NCBI GenBank assembly: GCA_042218715.1
Contig: JBDGQU010000118.1
Span: 1 to 19,788, forward strand
Direction of reading: 5' to 3'
DNA from: JAGXLP01 sp042218715
GTDB taxonomy: Bacteria; Bipolaricaulota; Bipolaricaulia; M55B111
Length of the DNA stretch: 19,788 bases
The first letter of the stretch is position 1, and the number at the start of each line of letters is the position of its first letter. The notes beneath the pieces are model-generated. The model was not told the DNA's origin. It saw nothing but the letters and a program-made list of their open reading frames with translations, and ran no database searches. This document shows positions 7,236-15,733 of the stretch, piece by piece. A program made the translations under genes and the position numbers.

Positions 7236-8908
7236 TGGTTACAAGTAAAGAGGATCTGGAAGTTCTCAAAAAGAAGGGCTTAAATTCTCTCCAATCCGAT
7301 AAAACAAAAGTCAAAGTGGGCCTGGCTTCCTGTGGAAAAGCAGCCGGCGGAGACAGAGTTTACGCCAAACTGGAAGGGGAACTTGAATATCAGGAAGGGG
7401 TCTCAGTTGAGAAAACAGGTTGTCTTGGTTTCTGCGCAAGAGAACCTCTGGTAGAAGTAGAGGATCCGGAAGGAGATTCTCTCATTTTCAAAGAAGTCGA
7501 CGAACAAAGCGCAGCCGGGATAGCGGACTCATTGAAGGAAGGAAGAACGCCTGAGGCAAAAGTTCTGGGGAAAAAAGGGAACGGTAGGGAGAAATACACC
7601 GACAGAGAAGACCTCAACTCGTTAAATTTTTACCGGGCCCAGAAAAAACTCGTGTTGAAGAACAGTGGAATAATCGACCCGGAAAGCCTGGAAGAATACG
7701 CAGCAAAGGATGGATACCTAGGGCTCTGGAAAGCAATGAACGAATACACACCGGAAGAAGTGATGAAAGAAGTAAAGTCGTCAGGTCTCCGGGGCCGGGG
7801 AGGAGCCGGTTTCCCAACCGGCAAAAAATGGGAGTTCGCCCGAAATGCAGAAGGAAACCCGAAGTATGTAATATGTAACGCCGACGAGGGCGATCCGGGA
7901 GCCTACATGGATCGAAGTATCCTGGAAGGCGATCCTTTCTCAGTCCTCGAAGGGATGGCAATCGGTGCCTACGCCATCGGGGCGAACCAGGGTTATATCT
8001 ACGTTCGAGCGGAGTACCCGGTGGCAGTAGAAAGGCTAAAAAAAGCAATAGAACTGGCTGAAGAACACGGCTTCCTCGGAAAAGACATTATGGGAAGCGG
8101 ATTCGATTTCGAACTTAACATAAAACAGGGAGCCGGCGCTTTCGTTTGCGGGGAGGAGACCGCGTTAATTGCTTCCATTGAATCAAAACGGGGTATGCCG
8201 TCACCCAGGCCGCCATTTCCTGCTCAATCCGGACTCTGGGGACAGCCAACAAATATCAATAACGTCGAAACCTGGGCAAACGTTACCACCGTACTCTCTC
8301 GAGGAGCCGAATGGTTTTCATCTATTGGCACCGAGAACAGCAAAGGTACAAAGGTGTTCTCCCTGACGGGAGACATCGATAATACAGGTTTAGTCGAAGT
8401 ACCGATGGGAACAACTATAGAGGAAATAGTTTATAAAATCGGTGGCGCCAAGCGAGGCTCGATCAAAGCAGTTCAGACCGGTGGTCCCTCCGGTGGCGTT
8501 ATCCCCAAACAGAAATTCGACCTACCTGTGGACTACGAATCATTGCAGGAAGCCGGTTCGATAATGGGCTCGGGCGGGCTAATAGTAATGGACGAGGAAA
8601 CCTGTCTTGTAGAAGTGGCCCGGTTCTTCCTCGACTTCATTCAGGACGAGTCCTGCGGGAAGTGTACTCCCTGCCGGGACGGGACGAAAAGAATGCTGGA
8701 AATCCTTGAACGGTTAACCGCTGGTGACGGAACCGAGAAAGACGTTAACAAACTCGAGGAGCTTTCCCACTACGTCGAGGAATCTTCACTCTGTGGGCTA
8801 GGTCAAACCGCCCCAAATCCGGTACTCTCTACACTGAGATACTTCCGAAACGAATACGAGGCTCACCTTGAAGGTAAATGCCCCGCGGGCGTCTGTTTTA
8901 ATAACTAA
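7232..8908 (+). CDS. nuoF: NuoF-like NAD(H)- and FMN-binding subunit of formate dehydrogenase
   Basis: A 558-residue flavoprotein of the NuoF/HydB type. The N-terminal ferredoxin-like domain has Cys34, Cys64 and Cys68 ('TGCLGFC'). The FMN/NADH core begins 'GLRGRGGAGFPTGKKW' (about 185-200) and 'NADEGDPGAYMDR' (216-228), followed by an SLBB segment ('LVEVPMGTTIEEI') and the [4Fe-4S] ligands Cys475, Cys478, Cys481 and Cys521. It ends shortly after 'CPAGVC', so it lacks the C-terminal two-cluster ferredoxin domain found in HydB/HylB of many electron-bifurcating complexes. The frame is open from 7142, but the start at 7232 is chosen because GGAGG lies 7 nt before it and it overlaps the nuoE stop as ATGA; the ATG at 7235 is an equal alternative. 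It is the NAD(P)-reducing exit of the complex. Confidence 0.95.
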   Translation: MMVTSKEDLEVLKKKGLNSLQSDKTKVKVGLASCGKAAGGDRVYAKLEGELEYQEGVSVEKTGCLGFCAREPLVEVEDPEGDSLIFKEVDEQSAAGIADSLKEGRTPEAKVLGKKGNGREKYTDREDLNSLNFYRAQKKLVLKNSGIIDPESLEEYAAKDGYLGLWKAMNEYTPEEVMKEVKSSGLRGRGGAGFPTGKKWEFARNAEGNPKYVICNADEGDPGAYMDRSILEGDPFSVLEGMAIGAYAIGANQGYIYVRAEYPVAVERLKKAIELAEEHGFLGKDIMGSGFDFELNIKQGAGAFVCGEETALIASIESKRGMPSPRPPFPAQSGLWGQPTNINNVETWANVTTVLSRGAEWFSSIGTENSKGTKVFSLTGDIDNTGLVEVPMGTTIEEIVYKIGGAKRGSIKAVQTGGPSGGVIPKQKFDLPVDYESLQEAGSIMGSGGLIVMDEETCLVEVARFFLDFIQDESCGKCTPCRDGTKRMLEILERLTAGDGTEKDVNKLEELSHYVEESSLCGLGQTAPNPVLSTLRYFRNEYEAHLEGKCPAGVCFNN

Positions 8909-8927
8909 TTAAATTCGAGGAGGAAAT

Positions 8928-11642
8928 ATGGCAAATACGACAAAAACAAAAGCTATAGAAATGAAAATAAACGGACAGATCGTCAAGGGTGAGCAGGAAG
9001 AGACTGTCCTGGAAGTAGCGGAAAAGAACGATATAGAGATCCCCACTCTCTGTCATATGGACCAGCTGGAACCCACCGGAGCCTGCAGGATGTGCCTGGT
9101 GGAACTCGTCGACTCCGGAGAAGTCGTGACTTCATGTACTCAACCGGCGAGCGACGGCCTTGAGGTTAAAACACACAATGATCGCGTGGAACAGTCACGA
9201 AAGTTAAACCTGGAACTTCTCCTGTCAAATACAGACGTCAACAAAGAGTGTCAGAGCGAAGAGACCCGATGCGAACTACCAGAACTGGTCAGAGAGTACG
9301 ACCTGGACCCCGAGAGGTTTGCAGGCGCGAAGAGATCACATCCGAAGATGGAGGATAACCCGTTCTTCGAACTCGATCACGACAGGTGTATTCTTTGTGG
9401 GCGCTGTGTCAGAGCCTGCGACGAGATCCGGGGGCGTTCGGCAATAGATTTTGCCAATCGCGGTTTCGAGACGAAAATCGCGCCCCCTCTGGATCGATCC
9501 TTGACCGAAGGAACCTGTCAGTTCTGCGGCCAGTGCGTCGACGCTTGTCCTTCGGGAGCCCTAACCTCCAAGATGCGAATAGAAAAAGGAAATCCGAACG
9601 AAGTAGAAACTACCTCGACCATCTGTACCTACTGTGGCGTCGGCTGCCGGATGAACGTACACACGAGAGACGGCGAGGTCGTAGACGTATCTCCGGACCC
9701 GGAAGCACCGGCAAACGATATCCGGCTCTGCAGCAAAGGGAGGTTCGGCTTCGACTTCGTCAACCGAGAGGACCGGCTGTCACGGCCGTTGATCAAGGAG
9801 AACGGCGAATTCAGGGAGGCTTCCTGGGAGGAGGCCCTCGACCTGGTAGGCAAAAAGCTCGGGGGTATAAAAGAACAATACGGACCAGACGCGATCGCTG
9901 GTCTTTCATCAGCGACCTGTACAAACGAAGAGAATTACCTGTTCCAGAAGTTTATGCGGGCGACAATAGGTACGAACAGCGTGGACCACTGCGCCCGACT
10001 CTGCCACGCCTCCACTGTCGCTGGCCTGGTAAGGGCTTTTGGCAGCGGTGCCATGACGAATTCCATAGGTGAAATCAGAGATGCCGATACCATCCTGGTC
10101 ACCGGTTCCAACACAACGGAATCTCACCCGGTAATCGGCCTGGAAGTAAAGAAAGCAGTCGAAAACGGTGCAAACCTGATCGTCGCCGACCCCAGGGAGA
10201 TAGAACTGGTCCAGGAGGGAGACGCCGACATCCACCTCCAGCAGAATTCCGGCACGGACGTCGCCTGGCTAATGGGAATGGTAAATATAATCCTGGAAGA
10301 GGGGCTCTGGGATGAGGAATTCGTCGAGAATAGAACGGAAAACTTCGACGAATTAAAGGAAGCCGCCGCCGAATTTCCGCCGGAAAAGGTCGAAGAAATC
10401 ACCGGAATAGACGAGGAAAAATTGAGAGAAGCAGCGCTGATGTACGGTAAAGCGGATAAAGGTACGATACTCTTCGCCATGGGGATAACCCAGCACAGTC
10501 ACGGTACCGACAATGTCCTCTCGGTCGCCAACCTGGCAATGGTAACCGGTAACGTCGGAAAGGAATCGACCGGTGTCAACCCGCTGAGAGGGCAAAACAA
10601 CGTTCAGGGCGCCTGTGACCTGGGAGCTCTACCCAACGTATACCCCGGATACCAGAACGTAGACGCGAAGGAAAACCAGGAAAAGTTCGAAGAAGCCTGG
10701 GGAACTGAGCTTTCGCCGGAACCCGGTTTGACGGTAGTCGAGATGATGAACGCAGCCGGAGAAGGCGACGTAAAGGGAATGTACATCATGGGCGAGAACC
10801 CGATGGTCAGCGATCCGGACATCGGCCACGTCGAGAAGAGCCTGGAGAACCTGGACTTCCTGGCCGTTCAGGATATCTTTCTCACCGAAACGGCCGAGCA
10901 CGCCGACGTGGTCCTGCCCGCAGCCAGCTTTGCCGAGACGGAGGGTTCCTTCACCAATTCCGAGAGAAGAATCCAGAAGCTGAGCAGGGCACTCGAACCG
11001 AAGGGTAATACCAGGCCCGACTGGGAAATAATCTCCGAACTGAGCGCTAAACTTGGTAACCCGATGAGTTACGGCTCGGCCATGGAGATAACCGACGAAA
11101 TAACCGAGGTGACGCCGATTTACGGCGGTATTACTTCGGATAGAATCCGGGACAAGGAAGGCCTGCAGTGGCCCTGCCGGGACGAGAACGATCCGGGAAC
11201 CAAGTTCCTTCACGAAGGGGAGTTCTCCCGAGGGCTGGGGAAATTTCACGCTATTAGCTACCGGGAACCCGCCGAAACCCCGGACGAGGATTATCCGATG
11301 ACGCTTACCACGGGCCGAATGTATTACCACTTCCACACGAGATCGATGACGGGCAGATCCAGGGGGCTGGACGAACTGGTACCCGAGGCCTACGTGGAAT
11401 TGAACCCGGCCGACGCACAGACCCTCGAGGTAGAAGAGGGAGAGAAGGTAAGGATAAGTTCCCGCAGGGGTGAAATAGAAATAAAGACGAAAATAACGGA
11501 CAGAGTACCGGAAGGAACGGTCTTCATCCCTTTCCACTTCGCCGAAGCAGCGGCCAACAGACTGACCAATCCGGAACTGGATCCAATCGCCAAGATACCA
11601 GAACTTAAGGTAGCCGCGGTGGATGTAAAAAAACTGGACTAG
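8928..11642 (+). CDS. fdhF: Molybdopterin (bis-MGD) formate dehydrogenase, catalytic subunit with NuoG-like N-terminus
   Basis: A 904-residue fusion of a NuoG-type iron-sulfur module and an FdhF-type molybdopterin oxidoreductase; it oxidises formate to CO2 or runs in reverse. In order: plant-type [2Fe-2S] (Cys42, 53, 56, 70); a NuoG His-Cys3 region in which only Cys108 and Cys115 are seen; two [4Fe-4S] ferredoxin sites (Cys154/157/160/164 and 197/200/203/207); the [4Fe-4S] next to the pterin (Cys233/236/240/268); catalytic Cys359-His360 in 'HCARLCHAS', where E. coli FdhF has selenocysteine; and the C-terminal molydop_binding domain ('LTTGRMYYHFHTRSMT', 'VFIPFHFAEAAANRLTN'). GGAGG lies 4 nt before the ATG, 19 nt after nuoF. 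With NuoE and NuoF it forms an NAD-linked complex. Mo versus W cannot be told. The Moco operon next door would supply the cofactor. Confidence 0.95.
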   Translation: MANTTKTKAIEMKINGQIVKGEQEETVLEVAEKNDIEIPTLCHMDQLEPTGACRMCLVELVDSGEVVTSCTQPASDGLEVKTHNDRVEQSRKLNLELLLSNTDVNKECQSEETRCELPELVREYDLDPERFAGAKRSHPKMEDNPFFELDHDRCILCGRCVRACDEIRGRSAIDFANRGFETKIAPPLDRSLTEGTCQFCGQCVDACPSGALTSKMRIEKGNPNEVETTSTICTYCGVGCRMNVHTRDGEVVDVSPDPEAPANDIRLCSKGRFGFDFVNREDRLSRPLIKENGEFREASWEEALDLVGKKLGGIKEQYGPDAIAGLSSATCTNEENYLFQKFMRATIGTNSVDHCARLCHASTVAGLVRAFGSGAMTNSIGEIRDADTILVTGSNTTESHPVIGLEVKKAVENGANLIVADPREIELVQEGDADIHLQQNSGTDVAWLMGMVNIILEEGLWDEEFVENRTENFDELKEAAAEFPPEKVEEITGIDEEKLREAALMYGKADKGTILFAMGITQHSHGTDNVLSVANLAMVTGNVGKESTGVNPLRGQNNVQGACDLGALPNVYPGYQNVDAKENQEKFEEAWGTELSPEPGLTVVEMMNAAGEGDVKGMYIMGENPMVSDPDIGHVEKSLENLDFLAVQDIFLTETAEHADVVLPAASFAETEGSFTNSERRIQKLSRALEPKGNTRPDWEIISELSAKLGNPMSYGSAMEITDEITEVTPIYGGITSDRIRDKEGLQWPCRDENDPGTKFLHEGEFSRGLGKFHAISYREPAETPDEDYPMTLTTGRMYYHFHTRSMTGRSRGLDELVPEAYVELNPADAQTLEVEEGEKVRISSRRGEIEIKTKITDRVPEGTVFIPFHFAEAAANRLTNPELDPIAKIPELKVAAVDVKKLD

Positions 11643-11652
11643 AACCAGTAAC

Positions 11653-11680
11653 CAGCTCCTCAAATAAATGGGAGGGGCTG
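11653..11680 (+). terminator. Candidate hairpin after fdhF
   Basis: A 9-bp stem, CAGCTCCTC (11653-11661) with GAGGGGCTG (11672-11680), one G-U pair and a 10-nt loop, begins 10 nt after the fdhF stop. No T-run follows, so a standard rho-independent terminator is doubtful. A second short palindrome, AGCTA-ACT-TAGCT, follows at once (about 11684-11696). Confidence 0.4.
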
Positions 11681-11757
11681 AAAAGCTAACTTAGCTCAAT
11701 CCTTTCACCATCTCCCGAGAGCGTGAGGTAATTCAAGAGCAATACCTTCATCTTGTA

Positions 11758-11844
11758 GCCTTCTGCCGCTTACCTGGCAACTGATCTAACCTTTAAAGCT
11801 TGGACATAAACAAGATCCCGGCAGCCAGGTAAGCGGCATAAGGC
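11758..11844. repeat. Long inverted repeat between convergent operons
   Basis: Arms of 21 bp (11758-11778 and 11824-11844) pair with a single mismatch; the inner 15 bp are perfect. The core is TGCCGCTTACCTGGC and its complement. The loop is 45 nt. It lies between the ends of the plus-strand fdh operon and the minus-strand Moco operon, where a two-way terminator would serve both, but neither side shows a T-run. No gene is visible in 11643-11986. It could instead be a stable small RNA, an mRNA 3' end stabiliser or a mobile-element remnant. Confidence 0.75.
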
Positions 11845-11986
11845 AAGTAATCGGGCTGGTAGGCAATTAAATAAGGTCCTAGTAAGCACCAGGATAAAAG
11901 ATAAAACGATGTTTCAACCCAGTTTTATAACCTTGATAACAAATATTTTCCAGCGCCCTAACACTCAATTTCTTGGATGAAATTAG

Positions 11987-12589
11987 TCAACCGCTATGAT
12001 CTGATTGCGATAAACCTAGACCTTCAATGTCCTCTCGCTCATTCACGTTGAAAAAACAGTTAGAGTTTAGCTTACCGTCTTCAACCAACCCCTCGACCGA
12101 AACTTCTTTTACGTGATCCAGTTGATCGAGAAAGTCGGTGATCTTCCTCGTTCCGCCTTCCAGAATATTTTCAAGCCGTGATAGCACGCTGCTATGGTAG
12201 AGGGCTGTAAGCGGTTCAAGGTATCCGGACTTCCACCGGGGTATTACCACTTCTGTACCTTCCTCAGTTCGCAGAAAAAGTTCGTCGACGATTCGGGAGT
12301 CCAGGTAAGGTAGGTCGCAGGCCGATACGAACAGCCAGTCGTGTTCGGCGTGGGCAAGGGCCGAATATATCGCGCCGAGAGGACCTCCTTCCGACACCAG
12401 GTCGGGCCTGGCAGGTAGATCGTACTCGTCGCCCGGGTCGATCTGGAGGAAAACGTCGTCGCTTTTTCCCTCCAGCTTACTCCAGATAAGTTTGTATAAG
12501 GGAATCCCGTCTACTTCCACCCGCGTCTTGTCCTCACCGAATCGACTGGAGTCACCACCGCAGAGGATCGCAATCGACAGGTCAGTCAT
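11987..12589 (-). CDS. mobA: Molybdenum cofactor guanylyltransferase MobA
   Basis: A 200-residue nucleotidyltransferase that adds GMP to molybdopterin to make the MGD form used by formate dehydrogenases of the DMSO-reductase family. Seen: the N-terminal 'ILCGGDSSRFGEDKTRVEVDG' version of the LAGGxSxRMGxDK nucleotide-binding motif, and 'VSACDLPYL' with the metal-binding Asp. It is the last gene of the Moco operon; its start overlaps the preceding moeA stop by 8 bp, so it relies on translational coupling, with only a weak AAAGGG directly before the ATG. Its presence agrees with the bis-MGD enzyme encoded opposite. The N-terminal motif is slightly divergent (Cys for the usual Ala, Phe for Met), but the fold and context make the call firm. 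Confidence 0.92.
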   Translation of the reverse strand: MTDLSIAILCGGDSSRFGEDKTRVEVDGIPLYKLIWSKLEGKSDDVFLQIDPGDEYDLPARPDLVSEGGPLGAIYSALAHAEHDWLFVSACDLPYLDSRIVDELFLRTEEGTEVVIPRWKSGYLEPLTALYHSSVLSRLENILEGGTRKITDFLDQLDHVKEVSVEGLVEDGKLNSNCFFNVNEREDIEGLGLSQSDHSG

Positions 12590-14540
12590 CCCTTTGTCCG
12601 GAAGAATAAATCATTTCACCAGCTTCTTCCCTCGGATAGAGACCCGGCATCTCGGTTAGAATTTTGGCAAACTCCGAACCGGAAAGTTCTTCCCGGAACT
12701 CCTGGCCGAAAGAAGTTTTCAAAACGTCTTTCCGACAGAGGAAATCGAACTCCTCTTCCTGGAGTTTCAGGAAACCCAGACCCTTTGCTTCGGCGACTGA
12801 CTTTATACCCATTCCCGCGCCGGCCTTTCCATCTCTGACCGCGGCAGCCACGGCATTGTGGGTTGACAATTCTACTTCGTATCCGGGAATCTCTCGCCTC
12901 ACCTCGTCGACCTCCCTGCCGAGCTTCTCGGCGGCTGCCTCCAGCAGGTTATCGAACAGTATTCTCGTCCCCGAGCCGGAAGTCCTGTTGACAATCCTGA
13001 CGCGGTTCTCGATCAGATCTTTCAGGGATTCGATCTCTTCCGGATTACCGGGGGGAAATATCAGACCCTGCTCCCTTCCGTATCCCTTTAACAGGGCTAC
13101 TCCTTCTAGATTGCGCTCCTTCAGAACCGGTACGTTGTAACCTTCTTCGCCCCAGATGTGAACCCCGGCGACGTCGGCAACGTCGTTGGAAATTGCCTCG
13201 ACACCGCCCAACGACCCCCTGCTCAGCGACCGGGCCCCGAACTGCAGCAGTTCCAGCAGGCGGTTCAACCCGACACAATTGCTGCCGACAAACAGCAATT
13301 TTGGCAATTCGGCGTCTTCGGTCAATAATCTAACCTCGACTTCCTCGTTACGATCAAGGTAATTCACCCCTTCCGGAATAGTCACGTATCCGTCGGCCCG
13401 GGAGAGGAGCGTAACGGCCCCGCTGACCTTGTTTATCGGGTAGGCTCGCTTTCTTTTCTCTCGGTCTACTATCCCGACGAATTTCTGCTCCATTCGGCCT
13501 CCTTCGGACGTGGTTCTCTCCGTCAGCTCAGCTCTTATAGCTGGACTTTTCCACTCTTTTTTTCCGGCAAGTTTCCGAATTACCGGGGCGACGAAGTTCA
13601 TGTAAACCACGTAAGCGGAAGAGGGGTTGCCGGGCAGCCCGAAAAAAGGTATTCCTTCCAGATTGGCAAGAACTGTCGGTTTGCCTGGCTTTATTTTAAC
13701 CCCGTGGGCGAGTAAATCTCCTCTTTCCTCCAGTACGTCGTAAACCATGTCGTGGGGACCTGCACTCGTACTGCCCGAGGAGATAAGCAGGTCGTAATTC
13801 TCGATTCCGCGATCTATCAGCTCCCCCATCTCGACTAGGTCGTCGTTTACGACCCCCAGTCCGCGGGGTCGGCCCCCGGCCTCCTTCACCCCGGCAATCA
13901 GCAGGGACGAGTTCACGTCGTAGATCATCGATTCGGGCAGCTCCCCGCCCGGAGGCACCAGCTCCGGTCCGGTTGAAATAATTCCTACCTCCGGCGGTCG
14001 GTAAACCTCGACTTCCCCCAGCCCGGAGGCGGCCAGTTCCGCGATATCCAGCGGGGACAATTCCGCTCCCTGCCGGATTATCAGATCACCGGTCGCGATA
14101 TCCGTTCCCGCGGAGAGGACGTTTTCGCCGGGAACAACGGAAGTTTTTACCAGCAGTTCATCCCCTTCCCTTTCTGTATCCTCGACCATTACGACCGCGT
14201 TGGCTCCAGCCGGTATTCCCGCCCCGGTCGGGATTTCGATAGCCTGCCCTTCTTTTACAGTAAGCGAAGAAGGTTGGCCAATCTGAACTTCCCCTCCGAT
14301 CTCAAGTCGATTAGGATTTTCTTCGTCCGCTCCGTAGGTATCGGACGCCACCAAGGCGTAGCCGTCCATCAGTGATCGACTGAACGGGGGCACGTCCGAT
14401 AGTGCGTAGACGTTTTCCGCGGTTACCTCGTCCAGAGCACTATCCAGAGTCACTCGTTCCGTCTTTCGCTCAAGCGAGAAGTTTTCGATCAGTTTCCGAA
14501 ACTCCTCCGGATCTATAAGATCTCTAAATTCCTTTCTCAT
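12582..14540 (-). CDS. moeA: MoeA molybdenum/tungsten insertase fused to a C-terminal periplasmic-binding-like domain
   Basis: A 652-residue protein. The first 400 residues or so are MoeA, which inserts molybdate or tungstate into adenylylated molybdopterin: 'SLMDGYAL', 'AGTDIATGD', 'SGSTSAGPHDMV', 'KPGKPT' and 'FGLPGNPSSAYVVY'. The rest is a PBP-like domain related to LysR substrate-binding or MoeA-linked PF12727 domains ('VNRTSGSGTRILFDNLL', 'THNAVAAAVRDGKAGAGMG'). This fusion is known in archaea and anaerobic bacteria; the extra domain may bind the oxyanion or sense it, which is inference. GGAGG lies 6 nt before the ATG and within the end of the preceding moeA, 3 nt away. It is one of two MoeA paralogues here. 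Confidence 0.93.
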   Translation of the reverse strand: MRKEFRDLIDPEEFRKLIENFSLERKTERVTLDSALDEVTAENVYALSDVPPFSRSLMDGYALVASDTYGADEENPNRLEIGGEVQIGQPSSLTVKEGQAIEIPTGAGIPAGANAVVMVEDTEREGDELLVKTSVVPGENVLSAGTDIATGDLIIRQGAELSPLDIAELAASGLGEVEVYRPPEVGIISTGPELVPPGGELPESMIYDVNSSLLIAGVKEAGGRPRGLGVVNDDLVEMGELIDRGIENYDLLISSGSTSAGPHDMVYDVLEERGDLLAHGVKIKPGKPTVLANLEGIPFFGLPGNPSSAYVVYMNFVAPVIRKLAGKKEWKSPAIRAELTERTTSEGGRMEQKFVGIVDREKRKRAYPINKVSGAVTLLSRADGYVTIPEGVNYLDRNEEVEVRLLTEDAELPKLLFVGSNCVGLNRLLELLQFGARSLSRGSLGGVEAISNDVADVAGVHIWGEEGYNVPVLKERNLEGVALLKGYGREQGLIFPPGNPEEIESLKDLIENRVRIVNRTSGSGTRILFDNLLEAAAEKLGREVDEVRREIPGYEVELSTHNAVAAAVRDGKAGAGMGIKSVAEAKGLGFLKLQEEEFDFLCRKDVLKTSFGQEFREELSGSEFAKILTEMPGLYPREEAGEMIYSSGQRDD

Positions 14541-14543
14541 CCC

Positions 14544-15731
14544 CTACCTCCAGTAATGCAACTCCACGCTCTTTCCCGCGGCGATTCCCTCCGAGTCCTC
14601 AGGAACCAGGACGAACCCGTCGCTTCTCGTTACGCTGGAAAGAACACCCGATCCAGCCACCCTTATCGGGTAAGCCACCTCGTCCTCGACTCTGACTCTA
14701 ACCAGGCTCAACCGACCCAGCTTCGAAGATATCTTATTTCCAAGTTCGACGGAGGCGGTCCTTTCCTCCGATTGAGTCCCAACCAGGTAGTTAATAAGTG
14801 GCTTCAAGAAGAAATAGGCGTCGGCAAGTGCGGCTACCGGATACCCCGGCAAAGCAAGAATAGGGGTCCCGTCAACCAGGGCTAGCGCTACCGGTTTACC
14901 GGGCTGGGCTGCAACCCCGTGAACGATTACTTCCCCTTCTTCTTCGAGAACCTCTACGATCCTGTCCCTCCGGCCCACGGAACTTCCTCCGGTAAAAACT
15001 ACCACATCTGACTCGCCCAGACCCTTCGCTAACGCTGTTTTCAGGTCCTCAGGTCGGTCGCTCAATACTTCTCGTTCTTCCGGCTCTCCGCCCCACCGTC
15101 GGACACAACCGGCAATCATTATTCCGTTCGACTGAACCGTCTCCCCCGGGCCAGGCTCCACACCGGGTGATACCAGCTCTTCGCCCGTCGGAATCACCCT
15201 GACCTTCGGTTTTTTCACTGTATTCAACGACTCTACCCCGAGTGACCTCAGCAACCCAAGGTGGGAAGGCTGGATGAGGGTTCCCTCTTCCAGCAGGGTA
15301 TCCCCTTCCTTCACGTCCTCACCGACGGGGCTGACGTTGTCTCCGGGAGCGATGGAAGCGTAAACGTCTAAACTATCTCCCTCCCGTCTGGTATCTTCGA
15401 TCTTCAATACACTGTCCGCTTCATCGGGGACGTGTCCTCCCGTGTGTACCGGAGATACCACGCCATTTTTGACCTCATCGGCGACCTTCAGCCTGTTGGG
15501 AGAGGATTCGCTTGCTCCAAAAGTATCGGAGGCTTTTACGGAGAACCCATCCATCGCGGCTCGGCGATAATGGGGTGCGGGTCGAGGGGCAAGTACGTCC
15601 CCGGCAGAAACCCTACCGTCCGCCTCCGCCAGGTTAAGGGATTCGTCTCTATCCAGGGGTTCGACGTTTGAAAAGAATTTCGACCTGGCTTCCGCTACTC
15701 TAGTTAAGGATTTAAACCCTTTACCCTTCAC
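14544..15731 (-). CDS. moeA: MoeA molybdenum/tungsten insertase (first paralogue)
   Basis: A 395-residue MoeA without any extra domain. Seen: 'AAMDGFSVKASDTFGA', 'VGEDVKEGD', 'TGGSSVGRRDRIVEVLEEEG', 'AAQPGKPVALALVDG' and 'LALPGYPVAALADAYFF', then the small C-terminal MoeA_C domain ('VRVRVEDEVAYPI...SVTRSDGFVLVPED'). The start is GTG at 15729-15731, 2 nt after the moaA stop, with a GGGGGA run just upstream. It differs from the paralogue in active-site loops (GYPVAA here, GNPSSA there). In hyperthermophilic archaea, paired MoeA proteins are thought to separate Mo from W handling; the same division is a reasonable inference here. Confidence 0.92.
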   Translation of the reverse strand: MKGKGFKSLTRVAEARSKFFSNVEPLDRDESLNLAEADGRVSAGDVLAPRPAPHYRRAAMDGFSVKASDTFGASESSPNRLKVADEVKNGVVSPVHTGGHVPDEADSVLKIEDTRREGDSLDVYASIAPGDNVSPVGEDVKEGDTLLEEGTLIQPSHLGLLRSLGVESLNTVKKPKVRVIPTGEELVSPGVEPGPGETVQSNGIMIAGCVRRWGGEPEEREVLSDRPEDLKTALAKGLGESDVVVFTGGSSVGRRDRIVEVLEEEGEVIVHGVAAQPGKPVALALVDGTPILALPGYPVAALADAYFFLKPLINYLVGTQSEERTASVELGNKISSKLGRLSLVRVRVEDEVAYPIRVAGSGVLSSVTRSDGFVLVPEDSEGIAAGKSVELHYWR

Positions 15732-15733
15732 CG

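Noticed and set aside
9386..10072. 228-codon open frame on the plus strand
   Set aside because: A shifted-frame shadow of fdhF, very Arg-rich, with no ribosome binding site or domain.
10629..11663. 344-codon open frame on the minus strand
   Set aside because: It lies antisense within fdhF, has low-complexity Tyr/Phe/Arg-rich composition and no recognisable motif; the plus-strand protein carries all the family signatures.
11758..11844. Integron attC site
   Set aside because: The inverted repeat has a long stem but lacks the RYYYAAC and GTTRRRY end motifs in the right places, and there is no integrase or cassette array.
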